From an uncultured Blautia sp. (GTDB lineage: Bacteria > Bacillota > Clostridia > Lachnospirales > Lachnospiraceae), in NCBI GenBank assembly GCA_934364795.1, contig CAKRMK010000023.1, positions 1 through 48,233 on the forward strand: 48,233 nucleotides of DNA. The letters run 5' to 3'. The position numbers and the translations under genes were made by a program. Below, piece by piece: positions 16,311 to 24,817 of this stretch. Each line of letters starts with the position of its first letter. Within the stretch, counting starts at the first letter, position 1. The notes below the pieces were generated by a model that saw only the letters and a program-made list of their open reading frames with translations, was not told the origin of the DNA and did not search any database.

Positions 16311-17543
16311 TCATGATCCGGACGGTATTCTTACCAGCAATTTTTCCCCATCTTTTACAACCAAAGTCAAAACCGGAATATGTTTTTTCCGCAATATATG
16401 CACCACCGGATAAGTAAAAAATGTGCCATTTCCCACAAAAACAGCCTCTGGTTTGTATTTCAAAATCCGTTTTACCTGCTCTTTTACAACTGACTTCCAC
16501 TCCTGTTTTTCTAACAATACCGCTCCGTAAATCCCCTGTATTTCCAGTTCCGGAAGCCCTGGAAATTCTAAATTTACAATCTTTGCACCTTGTAATCTGG
16601 GAAGTTTTTTCAACAGCTCATTTACGGAAAAATCTCCGCCATAATTCACAACTACCGGCTTTTCATGAAACTCTTCCAGGCTGATTTCGCACGCTTTTAC
16701 TGCATCATCCAGGGTTCCTGTGGTCATCAAAAAACCGCCTTTATGGCAAAATTCGGCACTTGAAAGACCCGTTTCCCGTACCAGTTCTTCATTTTCCAGT
16801 CCCAGCCATTCTGCCGGAAAACTGCATTTATAATTCAGAGAATATTCTTTTTTCTGCGGCTGGATACAGTAGCCACCTCTGTTTGATGGGAAAATAACGA
16901 AAGCAATTTCTGTTTCTGACAGCCGCTTCTGACAGGGAACAAATTCTGGCAAAATCAGAATTTTTGCCTCTTCCACTGACTTTTCCCCTGAAGAAATTTC
17001 CAGCTCATGCTCCTTTAAAATCTCCTCAATTCTTTTATCTGCACGCTCATTTCCACGATAATGTTCAAACTTATTTTCCAGAATCATCCCTGCAACACTC
17101 ACTGCCTGAAAAAATGCCTGATCATTATTCCCCGATGAATCCCACCCTGGATTAAAGTTTCCAATCAGAGAAGCCAGCTCATTTTTTTCTCCCGTATTGT
17201 CGTTATTATCCAGCGGCTGAACAAAAGACTGGTCAAATTTTTCAGCAAGTTCTTTCCCTAAAATCTCTTCTCCAAGTGCTTCCCAGAGAAGCCCAAATGC
17301 CGCATAAGGCACTCCATTTTCCCGGATTCTGCTGTCCTTTTGATGATGATCATATTGTCCTCTGCCAATGTCAAACACCACCCCTTCAAAATCATCCGGC
17401 ACTTTATTTCCCCTGAAAATGTTGATTTCCGGGTTTAAATACAGCAAAAGTGCAGCAGAAAAAACATCATCTGCGTGAAATTTTCCACTGTGTGTAAAAG
17501 CAGACGCATTGTTTCTTTTTATCTGTTTTAATAACTCATTCAT
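16311..17543 (-). CDS. MYG1-family (UPF0160) DHH-like phosphoesterase with an extra C-terminal domain
   Basis: The MYG1 metal-binding motifs are present: THSGKFHADD (HADD at 23-26), FDIGRGQYDHHQKD (DHH at 65-67) and PLDNNDNT near 113. MYG1 proteins are manganese-dependent nucleases/phosphoesterases related to DHH enzymes. The family core of about 290 residues ends near the GFLMTTGTLDDAVKACE segment. About 115 further residues (297-410) form an alternating strand-helix region: PVVVNYGGDFS, LQGAKIVNLEFPGLP, KYKPEAVFVGNGTFFTYPVV, IPVLTLVVKDGEKLLV. I do not recognise this domain. The start at 17543 has only a weak ribosome site. The gene is followed by a gene remnant. Confidence 0.8.
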   Translation of the reverse strand: MNELLKQIKRNNASAFTHSGKFHADDVFSAALLLYLNPEINIFRGNKVPDDFEGVVFDIGRGQYDHHQKDSRIRENGVPYAAFGLLWEALGEEILGKELAEKFDQSFVQPLDNNDNTGEKNELASLIGNFNPGWDSSGNNDQAFFQAVSVAGMILENKFEHYRGNERADKRIEEILKEHELEISSGEKSVEEAKILILPEFVPCQKRLSETEIAFVIFPSNRGGYCIQPQKKEYSLNYKCSFPAEWLGLENEELVRETGLSSAEFCHKGGFLMTTGTLDDAVKACEISLEEFHEKPVVVNYGGDFSVNELLKKLPRLQGAKIVNLEFPGLPELEIQGIYGAVLLEKQEWKSVVKEQVKRILKYKPEAVFVGNGTFFTYPVVHILRKKHIPVLTLVVKDGEKLLVRIPSGS

Positions 17544-17677
17544 AATTCTTTTTCTACCATTCTTTTAAATTTTCTATTCAGAATATACCCTCAAAAGACT
17601 CTCTGCAACCATAAGATATGCCTTACAATTTGCAAAAGATTTTTTCCGATAAGAGCGCTGTAGCAGATTATAACAGG

Positions 17678-19051
17678 CTACATAGGCCGCATCCGGGTAA
17701 GCTCTCTTCTTGCAAATACCACTGCCAGAACAAACGCTGCGCCATCCGCAATAGGTCCTGCATACATCACTCCATCAATTCCCATGACAAGTGAAAAAAT
17801 AATGATCAGTGGTAAAAGAAACAATACCTGCCTGGTCAGGGACATAATAATTCCCAGTTTTGCCTTTCCAATAGAAGTAAAAAATCCAGAGGACATGGGC
17901 TGAATTCCATTGGCAAAAGTCATAAACATAAAAATCTTCAGATAGCGCTCTGCAAACTGGAAATACAGGTCACTTCCCGTTCCAAAAATGCTTACAATCT
18001 GATGCGGAAACAATTGAAAGCTTACAAAAAACAAAGTAGCAATTATAGTACACGCAGTCACAGAATAACCATATGTCTGCCTTACTCTATTATATTTTCT
18101 GGCACCATAATTAAAGCCCCAAATTGGCTGACAGCCCTGTGAAATACCGATACAAATGGCCATAAATACCTGATTTACTTTCGAAATTACCCCTACACAG
18201 GCAATAGGAATATCACTTCCATAGACAGATAACCCACCATAATAACGGAGAATATTATTCATTACGATCTGCACTACAGCCATTGCAATCTGATTAATGC
18301 AGGATGCCATTCCAAGGGAAATAATGGCTCCAAGACAGCTTACAGACGGCTTCATCATCTCTAATTCCAGATTCATTTTACGGAATCTTACAAAATAAAC
18401 AACCACCAGAATACCAGATACTACCTGACCAATTACAGTAGCCCATGCAGCTCCTTTAATTCCCCAGCCAAATCCGAAAATAAAAAGAGGATCCAGAACT
18501 GTATTGATAACAGCCCCGGTAAGGACACAAGTCATGGAATATGTGGGACTTCTGTCGGCACGTACAATATGATTTCCACCAATGGATAAAACATAGAACG
18601 GAAGTCCCAAAGCTGTTATTCCCAGATAATCCACAGCATAAGGCATAACGTCTTTTGTTGCTCCAAATAAAGTCAGCAACGGCCAAAGAAACAACAGTAC
18701 AATAACTGCAAGAATTACCCCCATGATCACCAGTGATGACAGTCCGGTTCCGGCAATTGAACTTGCCTTCTTTTCATTTCCTGCACCCATTTCCAGATTG
18801 TAATTAGATGCACTTCCAATCCCCAGAAGCAATGCCAGTGCAGTTCCGATGGTCGTTACCGGAAACGCTACATTAGTAGCCGCATTTCCCAGCATTCCAA
18901 CGCCTTGCCCAATGAAAATCTGATCTACAATATTATACAAAGCACTTACCAGCATACTGATAATTGCCGGAATTGCAAATTTCGCAATCAGGCCGCCTAC
19001 GGGGGCCTCCCCAAGGGGATTCTGCCCCTGATTTATCTTGTTGCTTTCCAA
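17678..19051 (-). CDS. MATE-family multidrug/sodium antiporter
   Basis: A twelve-helix integral membrane protein of about 457 residues with MATE signatures: LGEAPVGGLIAKFAIPAIISML at the N-terminus (first helix), NIVDQIFIGQGVGMLGNAAT, GIGSASNYNLEMGAG, and the second-half repeat INQVAMA-like segment followed by ISQGCQPIWGFNYGA. The family exports cationic drugs or metabolites in exchange for sodium or protons. I chose TTG at 19051 as start because AGGAGG lies 8 nt upstream. A GTG (19060) overlaps that ribosome site and is unlikely. It appears monocistronic. Confidence 0.9.
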   Translation of the reverse strand: MESNKINQGQNPLGEAPVGGLIAKFAIPAIISMLVSALYNIVDQIFIGQGVGMLGNAATNVAFPVTTIGTALALLLGIGSASNYNLEMGAGNEKKASSIAGTGLSSLVIMGVILAVIVLLFLWPLLTLFGATKDVMPYAVDYLGITALGLPFYVLSIGGNHIVRADRSPTYSMTCVLTGAVINTVLDPLFIFGFGWGIKGAAWATVIGQVVSGILVVVYFVRFRKMNLELEMMKPSVSCLGAIISLGMASCINQIAMAVVQIVMNNILRYYGGLSVYGSDIPIACVGVISKVNQVFMAICIGISQGCQPIWGFNYGARKYNRVRQTYGYSVTACTIIATLFFVSFQLFPHQIVSIFGTGSDLYFQFAERYLKIFMFMTFANGIQPMSSGFFTSIGKAKLGIIMSLTRQVLFLLPLIIIFSLVMGIDGVMYAGPIADGAAFVLAVVFARRELTRMRPM

Positions 19052-19278
19052 AAAAAGCACCTCCTTTTGCTGTAAATCATAGCAAAAATTGCAAAGCTGT
19101 GCAAGAATATCACTGACAATAATTCTTGTTATCTTTTTCTATCCGTGCTATTATTACCCCAAAATCCAAAGAATTACAAAGAAATCCAGAGCACATTCTC
19201 AAGTCATTTCTGTAAAATATACATTACATTTTACCCAAAATCTTTTGACCGGGCTCTGGTAGAAAGAAGAATAAAATC

Positions 19279-19854
19279 ATGTCCGAAATTACAGTCCGCG
19301 ACGCCTCATTAGCAGATGCCAAAGCCATCTTAAACATCTATTCCTACTATGTAGAAAACACAGTTATCACCTTTGAATACACCGTTCCCACTCTGGAAGA
19401 ATTCCAGAACCGGATGCGAAATACCATGAAAAAATACCCTTATCTTGTGATTGAAAAGGACGGAATCATACAGGGCTATGCCTATGCCGGAGCTTTCGTG
19501 GGAAGGGCTGCTTATGACTGGTCCTGTGAGCTGACCATCTATCTGAATCATAATGCAAAAAGATGCGGACTGGGAAAAATTCTTTACAGTGCCCTGGCTG
19601 ACAGACTGAAAAAAATGGGAATCCTGAACCTGTATGCCTGCATCGGTTATCCCCAGATTGAGGACGAATATCTTACCAAAAACAGTGCACAGTTCCACGC
19701 GCATCTGGGCTTCAAGCTGGCTGGAACCTTCCACAACTGCGGCTATAAATTTAACCGCTGGTACGATATGGTATGGATGGAAAAAATCATTGGAAATTAT
19801 CACAAAGACCAGCCTGCCATTGTTCCATATCCGGAAATCCGGCAAAACTTGTAA
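19279..19854 (+). CDS. GNAT-family N-acetyltransferase, phosphinothricin-acetyltransferase type
   Basis: The protein (191 aa) has the PAT-subgroup pattern: SEITVRDASLADAKAILNIY, YVENTVITFEYTVPTLEEF, then YAYAGAFVGRAAYDWSCE, the acetyl-CoA loop HNAKRCGLGKILYSAL, and NSAQFHAHLGFKLAGTFHNC ending in WYDMVWMEK. Members acetylate small amines such as phosphinothricin or methionine sulfoximine. The substrate here is unknown. The ribosome site is weak (AGAAAGAAG). Its stop codon overlaps the ATG of the EAL gene by one base (TAATG). Confidence 0.85.
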   Translation: MSEITVRDASLADAKAILNIYSYYVENTVITFEYTVPTLEEFQNRMRNTMKKYPYLVIEKDGIIQGYAYAGAFVGRAAYDWSCELTIYLNHNAKRCGLGKILYSALADRLKKMGILNLYACIGYPQIEDEYLTKNSAQFHAHLGFKLAGTFHNCGYKFNRWYDMVWMEKIIGNYHKDQPAIVPYPEIRQNL

Positions 19855-21017
19855 TGACAGATGTGAATAATTTTCACCTGATTAATGACTACTGGGGCTA
19901 CGAAACCGGTACCAATATCCTGAATTTTATCCTGAAAAAACTGGAACTTTTTCCCCAGACTTTGTTTGTAAATCGGTATCATTCTGATATTTTTGTCTGT
20001 GTAATTGACATTACCGGTCAGGAATACTGCCACATTAAAGAAAAACTAATTCAATACAATAAGCAGACTGCCAGGGAAGTTCTGGACAATTATCCTGTCA
20101 ATTATTTTTCCTTAAATGCAGGGATTTATTATCTGGAAAACGCCGAAATACCAGGTGAAGAAATCATTTCTCACACCAACATCGTCCGTCTGAAAGCCAA
20201 AAGCGAAATTACAGGTGTGTGCGAATATACTGCGGAAATTGAGAAAGCAGAATTAAAAAGAGCCGATACCATCCACTCCTTTAAAGAAGCACTCACAAAC
20301 AAAGAATTTCAGATTTATTTCCAGCCAAAAATCAGCGGAAAAGAACAGAAAATTGCAAGTGCCGAGGTGCTCGTCCGCTGGCAAAGAGAGGACGGAGAGC
20401 TGTGGTTTCCAGACAGTTTTCTTCCCATTCTGGAAGAAACCGGAGAGATTGAAGCTCTGGATTATTATGTATATGAAGCTGCTTTTCAATGGCTTTCCAG
20501 ACGCAGAAATGCAGGCCTGAAACTGATTCCCCTTTCCTTAAATGTATCACCGGTTCATTTTCGGAAAATCCATAAATTCACTGAAAAAGTTATGGCTCTG
20601 ATCAAAAAATACGAGATTCCATCCCAGTATCTCATTTTTGAAATTACAGAAACCACTTTTGTCCATAACATTGAGTCTGTAAATCATATGATTAACTTTT
20701 TCCATGAATATAACATCCGTATCTCCATGGATGACTTCGGCTCCGGCTATTCTTCGCTAAATACATTGAAGAATATTCTGTTTGACGAAGTAAAAATTGA
20801 TAAACGATTCCTCTCCGATGATCTTACTGAAAAGGGAAAAATTGTTCTTCAGGAAATCTTCCATCTGCTGAAACGGACTAACAAATTCATTGTCTGTGAA
20901 GGAGTGGAAACAAAAGATATGGTAGATTTCCTGGTGCAGGAAGGCTGTGACGAACTTCAGGGATACTACTATTACAAACCTATGGAAATGAATAAATTCG
21001 AGGCACTTATCGCATAA
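19854..21017 (+). CDS. Degenerate GGDEF plus EAL-domain c-di-GMP phosphodiesterase, N-terminally truncated
   Basis: The start falls inside what is normally the first strand of a GGDEF domain (MTDVNNFHLINDYWGYETG). The DxLTGLxNR helix and any sensor domain are missing. The GGDEF signature is replaced by RYHSDIF, so cyclase activity is not expected. The EAL domain (about 150-387) looks complete: AEVLVRWQ in place of EALxRW, LNVSPVHF, EITETTF, MDDFGSGYSSL, DEVKIDKRFL, CEGVE and LQGYYYYKPM. The acidic and lysine ligands for c-di-GMP hydrolysis are retained. The ATG overlaps the GNAT stop by one base and no ribosome site is visible, so expression may depend on coupling. A deletion probably removed the original 5' end. 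Confidence 0.8.
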   Translation: MTDVNNFHLINDYWGYETGTNILNFILKKLELFPQTLFVNRYHSDIFVCVIDITGQEYCHIKEKLIQYNKQTAREVLDNYPVNYFSLNAGIYYLENAEIPGEEIISHTNIVRLKAKSEITGVCEYTAEIEKAELKRADTIHSFKEALTNKEFQIYFQPKISGKEQKIASAEVLVRWQREDGELWFPDSFLPILEETGEIEALDYYVYEAAFQWLSRRRNAGLKLIPLSLNVSPVHFRKIHKFTEKVMALIKKYEIPSQYLIFEITETTFVHNIESVNHMINFFHEYNIRISMDDFGSGYSSLNTLKNILFDEVKIDKRFLSDDLTEKGKIVLQEIFHLLKRTNKFIVCEGVETKDMVDFLVQEGCDELQGYYYYKPMEMNKFEALIA

Positions 21018-21051
21018 AATATAATATAAGAAACGTGTTAAACCTACTTTG

Positions 21052-21175
21052 CCAGTAAACAGTAACAACTTAAGCTACTGTTCACTGGTAATATTCCGTG
21101 AGGTGTGCATCACAATTCGTGGGAGATTTTACCCGGATGAGAGCGCCACAGAGGGCTACGGCAACTGAAAATCCA
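21052..21175. repeat. Interspersed repeat with hairpin after the EAL gene
   Basis: The inverted arms CCAGTAAACAGTA (21052-21064) and TACTGTTCACTGG (21076-21088) differ at one pair and enclose an 11-nt loop. They are followed by a GC-richer part with GGGAGATTTTACCC, shared with the element at 15913-16020. A lone arm, CCAGTGAACAGTA, also occurs at 14970-14982 upstream of the DUF134 gene. It is non-coding. The hairpin may end transcription of the EAL gene, although there is no strong T-run. Confidence 0.55.
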
Positions 21176-21178
21176 TTT

Positions 21179-22024
21179 TTAAACCAGTTCCATCACTTCC
21201 CCAATATCATCCTCTATACACACCGACTGATATTCCAGTTCCACAGGAACTACAGCATCCTTCGCATTTATACAAATATAGGTGGCATCTGGGTTTTCCA
21301 CAGTCATCTTCCAGAAAGGATATTTTATGATCCCGGGAGTGTTATATCCAACTCCTAACTCCAGAAAAAGCATCTTCATTCCTTTATGTCTGTGAATAAA
21401 ATCATCATATCGGCCCGCTGCTTTATGCCATCCTTCATCCTCCACAAAAGTATTATCTGCCCGAAGATTCATTGTCATTGGTGCACCACAAACAGGACAG
21501 CGTGGTACCAGTTCAGATGGAATTTTCATATCTTTTCCCTGTTCCTTTACCATCCTGCACACAAGCTCTTCGTTATCATATGTCTTATTATGACAGGGCT
21601 TACTGCACTGAAACAGCCCGTAATCTCCCTGTGTATAAAACAGTCTGTGTTTATCAAATCCTGCTTTCTGGAAACAATGATCTACATTTGTTGTAAGCAC
21701 AAAATAATCCTTGTCCTGTACCAGCTTTAATAAGTTTTCATACACTGGTTTGGACGCATCCATATAGCGGTTAATATAAATGTACCGGCTCCAGTATGCC
21801 CAGTGTTCTTCCAGTGATTCAAAGGGATAAAAGCCTCCTGAATACATATCTTTAAAACCATATTTAGCTGCAAAATCAGAAAAATATCTGTCAAACCGCT
21901 CTCCTGAATAAGTAAATCCTGCTGATGTAGAAAGCCCGGCACCGGCACCAATTACCACCGCATCTGCATTATCCACAGCCTGTTTCAGTTTCTCTGTTTT
22001 ATTATTCAGAGAGTAATCTCTCAT
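21179..22024 (-). CDS. Class-M sirtuin (SirTM), probable protein ADP-ribosyltransferase
   Basis: A sirtuin with the NAD-binding motif VVIGAGAGLSTSAG and the NVD motif (LTTNVDHCFQKAG). In the place of the usual catalytic His motif it has FYTQGDYG, i.e. Gln. Class-M sirtuins are described as having this change and acting as ADP-ribosyltransferases rather than deacylases. Zinc ligands are CSKPCH and CPVCG. Its 5' end overlaps the macrodomain gene by 23 nt, which implies translational coupling. I prefer ATG at 22024. A longer start (22054) is open but lies deeper inside the macrodomain gene. The known lipoylated GcvH-like target and lipoate ligase of other SirTM operons are not in the window. Confidence 0.85.
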   Translation of the reverse strand: MRDYSLNNKTEKLKQAVDNADAVVIGAGAGLSTSAGFTYSGERFDRYFSDFAAKYGFKDMYSGGFYPFESLEEHWAYWSRYIYINRYMDASKPVYENLLKLVQDKDYFVLTTNVDHCFQKAGFDKHRLFYTQGDYGLFQCSKPCHNKTYDNEELVCRMVKEQGKDMKIPSELVPRCPVCGAPMTMNLRADNTFVEDEGWHKAAGRYDDFIHRHKGMKMLFLELGVGYNTPGIIKYPFWKMTVENPDATYICINAKDAVVPVELEYQSVCIEDDIGEVMELV

Positions 22025-22784
22025 AGATTTTTTTGTCAAGATCTTTGAAAACATTGAATACCACCTTCTTTACACTGGTCTTTTTTTCCATAAATTTCTT
22101 TACTGTAAGTACTGCAATTTCTGCTGCTTTTTCATTTGGAAAGTGAAATTCCCCTGTAGAAATACAACAAAAAGCCACGCTTTCCAGCCCGTTTTCTGCT
22201 GCCAGTTCCAGACAGGAATTATAGCAGCTGGCAAGCAATTCACAGTCCTTTTTACTAAGTTTTCCGTAAATAATCGGGCCAACCGTATGCAGAATATACC
22301 TGCATGGCAGATTATATGCCGGAGTTATTTTTGCCTGTCCGGTGGCTTCCTGATGCCCCTGTTTTTCCATCATTTTATCACATGCAATACGCAGCTGGAT
22401 TCCAGCAAAAGTATGGATACAGTTGTCAATACATCTGTGATTTGGCACATAGCAGCCGGTCATTCCACTGTTAGCAGCATTTACAATTGCATCACATTGC
22501 AAAGTTGTAATATCCCCCTGCCAGATATAAATTCCAGGCGCAACAGGCCGCAGACTTTCCAACGCTACAATCCCTTTGCGGGCGGTTTCCTCTGTAAGAT
22601 ATTCATTTTGTATTTTTTCGAACTGTGGACTGATTTTTTTTGGCGCACGAATATTCATCAGCCCCCTAAGAAGCTGTTTCTGTCCTTCTTTGTCCCCGGG
22701 AATGGAAACTGTACCGTAATTTTTCGCTTCTCTTTCCTTTAAAAGTTCCTGTATTAAAAAGATCCTTCTCTCATTCTGATTCAT
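22002..22784 (-). CDS. Zinc-type macrodomain ADP-ribosyl hydrolase
   Basis: The macrodomain fold is shown by DAIVNAANSGMTGCY, the ADP-ribose loop CCISTGEFHFPNEKAAEIAV and AYNLPCRYILHTVGP. The segment GCYVPNHRCIDNCIHTFAG carries the Cys/His set of zinc-containing macrodomains that reverse SirTM modification. An N-terminal region of about 80 residues precedes the domain, as in the sirtuin-linked subfamily. ATG at 22784 is chosen with GGAGG 5 nt upstream. The upstream flavin/ferredoxin gene ends 14 nt earlier, so the three genes form one operon. Confidence 0.88.
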   Translation of the reverse strand: MNQNERRIFLIQELLKEREAKNYGTVSIPGDKEGQKQLLRGLMNIRAPKKISPQFEKIQNEYLTEETARKGIVALESLRPVAPGIYIWQGDITTLQCDAIVNAANSGMTGCYVPNHRCIDNCIHTFAGIQLRIACDKMMEKQGHQEATGQAKITPAYNLPCRYILHTVGPIIYGKLSKKDCELLASCYNSCLELAAENGLESVAFCCISTGEFHFPNEKAAEIAVLTVKKFMEKKTSVKKVVFNVFKDLDKKIYERLLSE

Positions 22785-22798
22785 AATAACCTCCAAAT

Positions 22799-23422
22799 CT
22801 ATGCTAAATGGCCATGTCTGCGGATTGCATTTTGCGGACAGATTTCAGCACATCTTCCACAATGAAGGCAATGATTTTGATTGATTTCCACCGGAATCCT
22901 GCTCACATCAATACAGCTCTGTGGACAGACTGAAAGACATTTTTTACATCCGTTACAACCATCTCCCACGTAGTAACCGCCTTCCGCCTTCTGTTTTCTG
23001 ACATTTCCAAGCGTAAAACTGTCTCTTACAATATGGGATGGTTCGCTGATATCAAAGTATTCTCCCTGTGCTTCATACAGCCAGAATACCTCTAGCGCTG
23101 CTCTTGTATTACCTGGATAAATCCCCTTCATGTATGTGTTTTTCTCAAATATTTCATCCAGTTTTTCGCCATGTATATTACGGATTTTGCCACGCAGGGA
23201 AATAGAAATTTTGTCCTTTGTTGCAGACAGAGCAATATACTTTTGCTCCATTAACTGGGTATAAAAAGCTTTTCCTTTTGCAGTGAGAAAATACACTCCC
23301 AGATCATCCCAAAGCATCATGTCAATTACTCTTGTCTGGGGATGTCCGTCTGATCCTATTGTGGCGATTGTAGTGGAATGGATCTGCTCCACCAGTATTT
23401 TCAGATAATCATTTTTTTCCAT
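22799..23422 (-). CDS. PNPOx-like flavin protein fused to a 2x[4Fe-4S] ferredoxin domain
   Basis: Residues 1-140 form a split-barrel FMN-binding domain of the pyridoxamine-5'-phosphate-oxidase superfamily (TIATIGSDGHPQTRVIDMML, then LGVYFLTAKGKAFYTQL). Residues about 155-207 carry two [4Fe-4S] motifs, CNGCKKCLSVCP and CLHCGRCAEICP. It is likely a small cytosolic electron-transfer protein or flavin reductase. Its substrate is unknown. ATG at 23422 is chosen, with AAGGA 8 nt upstream. It is the first gene of the operon with the macrodomain and sirtuin, an unusual partner for that pair. Confidence 0.85.
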   Translation of the reverse strand: MEKNDYLKILVEQIHSTTIATIGSDGHPQTRVIDMMLWDDLGVYFLTAKGKAFYTQLMEQKYIALSATKDKISISLRGKIRNIHGEKLDEIFEKNTYMKGIYPGNTRAALEVFWLYEAQGEYFDISEPSHIVRDSFTLGNVRKQKAEGGYYVGDGCNGCKKCLSVCPQSCIDVSRIPVEINQNHCLHCGRCAEICPQNAIRRHGHLA

Positions 23423-23509
23423 AACTGTCATCCTTTTTCCTGTCTTTTTGTTTCTTACTATCTGTTATTTTCCGCAAATATAGATTGCAGAAATGATTTT
23501 TTACAGACT

Positions 23510-24133
23510 CTATACTGTATGAATATGCAGAACAATTCCTCGAATATGCTTATAGGTTAGCATAGTAAATCCACCGATCACAAGTCCTTTTATCAAATTA
23601 AAAGGAAAAACATTATAAAGCACAATGTCCAGTTTTGTCTGTATAAAGGGAAGAAATTCTCCGAAGGACGCAATAAGCTGATCCAGTGGCATAAAATTTT
23701 CAAACAACGGTAACAGAATAAAATAATTTGCTATTGCAGCTGCAATTCCCATGAAAAAACTTCCTGCAACAAGCGCTGAAATTGCTCCCTTTTTTGTTTT
23801 GTTATGTCTATATATTAAGCCTGCAACAGCAACATAGGAACTACCCATAAGAAAATTTGCCAGTTCTCCTACCCCACCAGTGGAACTGGACAGCAGCTGC
23901 AAAGCATTTTTTACAAATTCAACCAATACGCCGCAAACAGGACCTAAGGCAAAAGCTCCTATAAGCGCCGGATAATCCGATAAATCCATTCGTGCAAAAG
24001 ATGGCGACAATGGAACCGGAAACTCAAAAAATGCAAGAATATAAGACACTGCTGCCAGAACTGCAGTCATCGTTATCATTCTTGCTGATAAAATTTCATT
24101 ATTTCTTTCTTTTTTTAAAACTTCTGTACTCAT
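23510..24133 (-). CDS. ribU: Riboflavin ECF transporter substrate-binding subunit RibU
   Basis: An integral membrane protein of 207 residues with about six helices and the RibU pattern FPVPLSPSFARMDLSDYPALIGAFALGP-(V)CG, followed by LVEFVKNALQLL. It binds riboflavin/FMN at the membrane and works with the shared ECF energizing module, which is encoded elsewhere. An FMN riboswitch occupies the whole leader, which makes the substrate assignment firm. ATG is preceded by AAAGGAG, which overlaps the riboswitch 3' end, so control may act on translation. Confidence 0.95.
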   Translation of the reverse strand: MSTEVLKKERNNEILSARMITMTAVLAAVSYILAFFEFPVPLSPSFARMDLSDYPALIGAFALGPVCGVLVEFVKNALQLLSSSTGGVGELANFLMGSSYVAVAGLIYRHNKTKKGAISALVAGSFFMGIAAAIANYFILLPLFENFMPLDQLIASFGEFLPFIQTKLDIVLYNVFPFNLIKGLVIGGFTMLTYKHIRGIVLHIHTV

Positions 24134-24252
24134 ATTTTTCTCCTTTCATCCGGACTTTACCGTCGGTTACGGAATTTCACCGTATCAGCCCGTAAGGCGC
24201 GCAGACTTTACTGCCGGTCAGGAATTTCGCCTTGCCCTGAAGAATTTTATAA
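24134..24252 (-). promoter_or_regulatory. FMN riboswitch (RFN element)
   Basis: Reading the minus strand, the leader contains the conserved blocks TTCAGGGCAAGG, GAAATTCCTGACCGGC, AGTAAAGTCTGCG, GTGAAATTCCGTAACCGAC and GGTAAAGTCCGGATGAAAG. These are the conserved core of the RFN element with its joining regions in order. The final strand runs into the AAAGGAG ribosome site of ribU. FMN binding is expected to switch off ribU. Confidence 0.95.
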
Positions 24253-24253
24253 T

Positions 24254-24276
24254 ATTGGGGATCCAAGATCCCCAAT
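24254..24276 (-). terminator. Hairpin terminator between the PNPOx gene and the FMN riboswitch
   Basis: The 10-bp perfect inverted repeat ATTGGGGATC/GATCCCCAAT with a 3-nt loop lies 24 nt after the PNPOx stop codon and before the riboswitch. The following minus-strand bases are AT-rich but lack a strong T-run. Confidence 0.6.
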
Positions 24277-24299
24277 GCTCCAGACTTCATTTTTCACAA

Positions 24300-24698
24300 T
24301 TAGAATTCGTATGGTGGATTTCCGGAAAAATCAGCGATCAGACCGTGTACATTTTCCAGATAAAACACTTCAAAAATCGGGTTGTCAGCTGTCTGATACT
24401 GGCCTTTTACAATTGGATTTGCAATACACATTTCTTTTACAGCCATGTTGTTTTCAAAAACGGCTTTCCCGTGAAGGCGGATCCATGCGTACTCCGGGCT
24501 GGAAACAGAAACTTCAATTTCCGGATTTTCCTGCATATCTTTGTAAACATCTTTTGTATTATTTGTGCAGAACCACAGTTTTCCTTCCATCTCTCCTGCA
24601 AACATAAACGGACGGCATTTTGCCTTTCCATCACGACCTACTGTTGCCAGATACTGTACCGGATTTGCGTTTAAAAATTCTACTACTTTGTTCATCAT
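24300..24698 (-). CDS. PNPOx-family split-barrel flavin protein
   Basis: A 132-residue single-domain protein typical of the small PNPOx-like FMN/F420-type reductases: VVEFLNANPVQYLATVGRDGKAKCRPF, then GKLWFCTNNTKDVYKDMQENPEIEVSV. The N-terminal PVQYLATVG strand and the R-P-F segment are the flavin-contact region of the family. GGAGG lies 5 nt before the first of two ATG codons. It is divergent from an HxlR regulator, an arrangement commonly seen for redox- or electrophile-induced flavoproteins. Confidence 0.85.
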   Translation of the reverse strand: MMNKVVEFLNANPVQYLATVGRDGKAKCRPFMFAGEMEGKLWFCTNNTKDVYKDMQENPEIEVSVSSPEYAWIRLHGKAVFENNMAVKEMCIANPIVKGQYQTADNPIFEVFYLENVHGLIADFSGNPPYEF

Positions 24699-24817
24699 AA
24701 ATTCCTCCATTTTTTCATTTTGTTTGAATGCCTGTTCTCTTTATTCTCTGAAAGGTTGTTTTTTCCTTTCGATGAGTTTATAATAACGTCATACAGCCCA
24801 ACAGTAAAGTAAGCACA

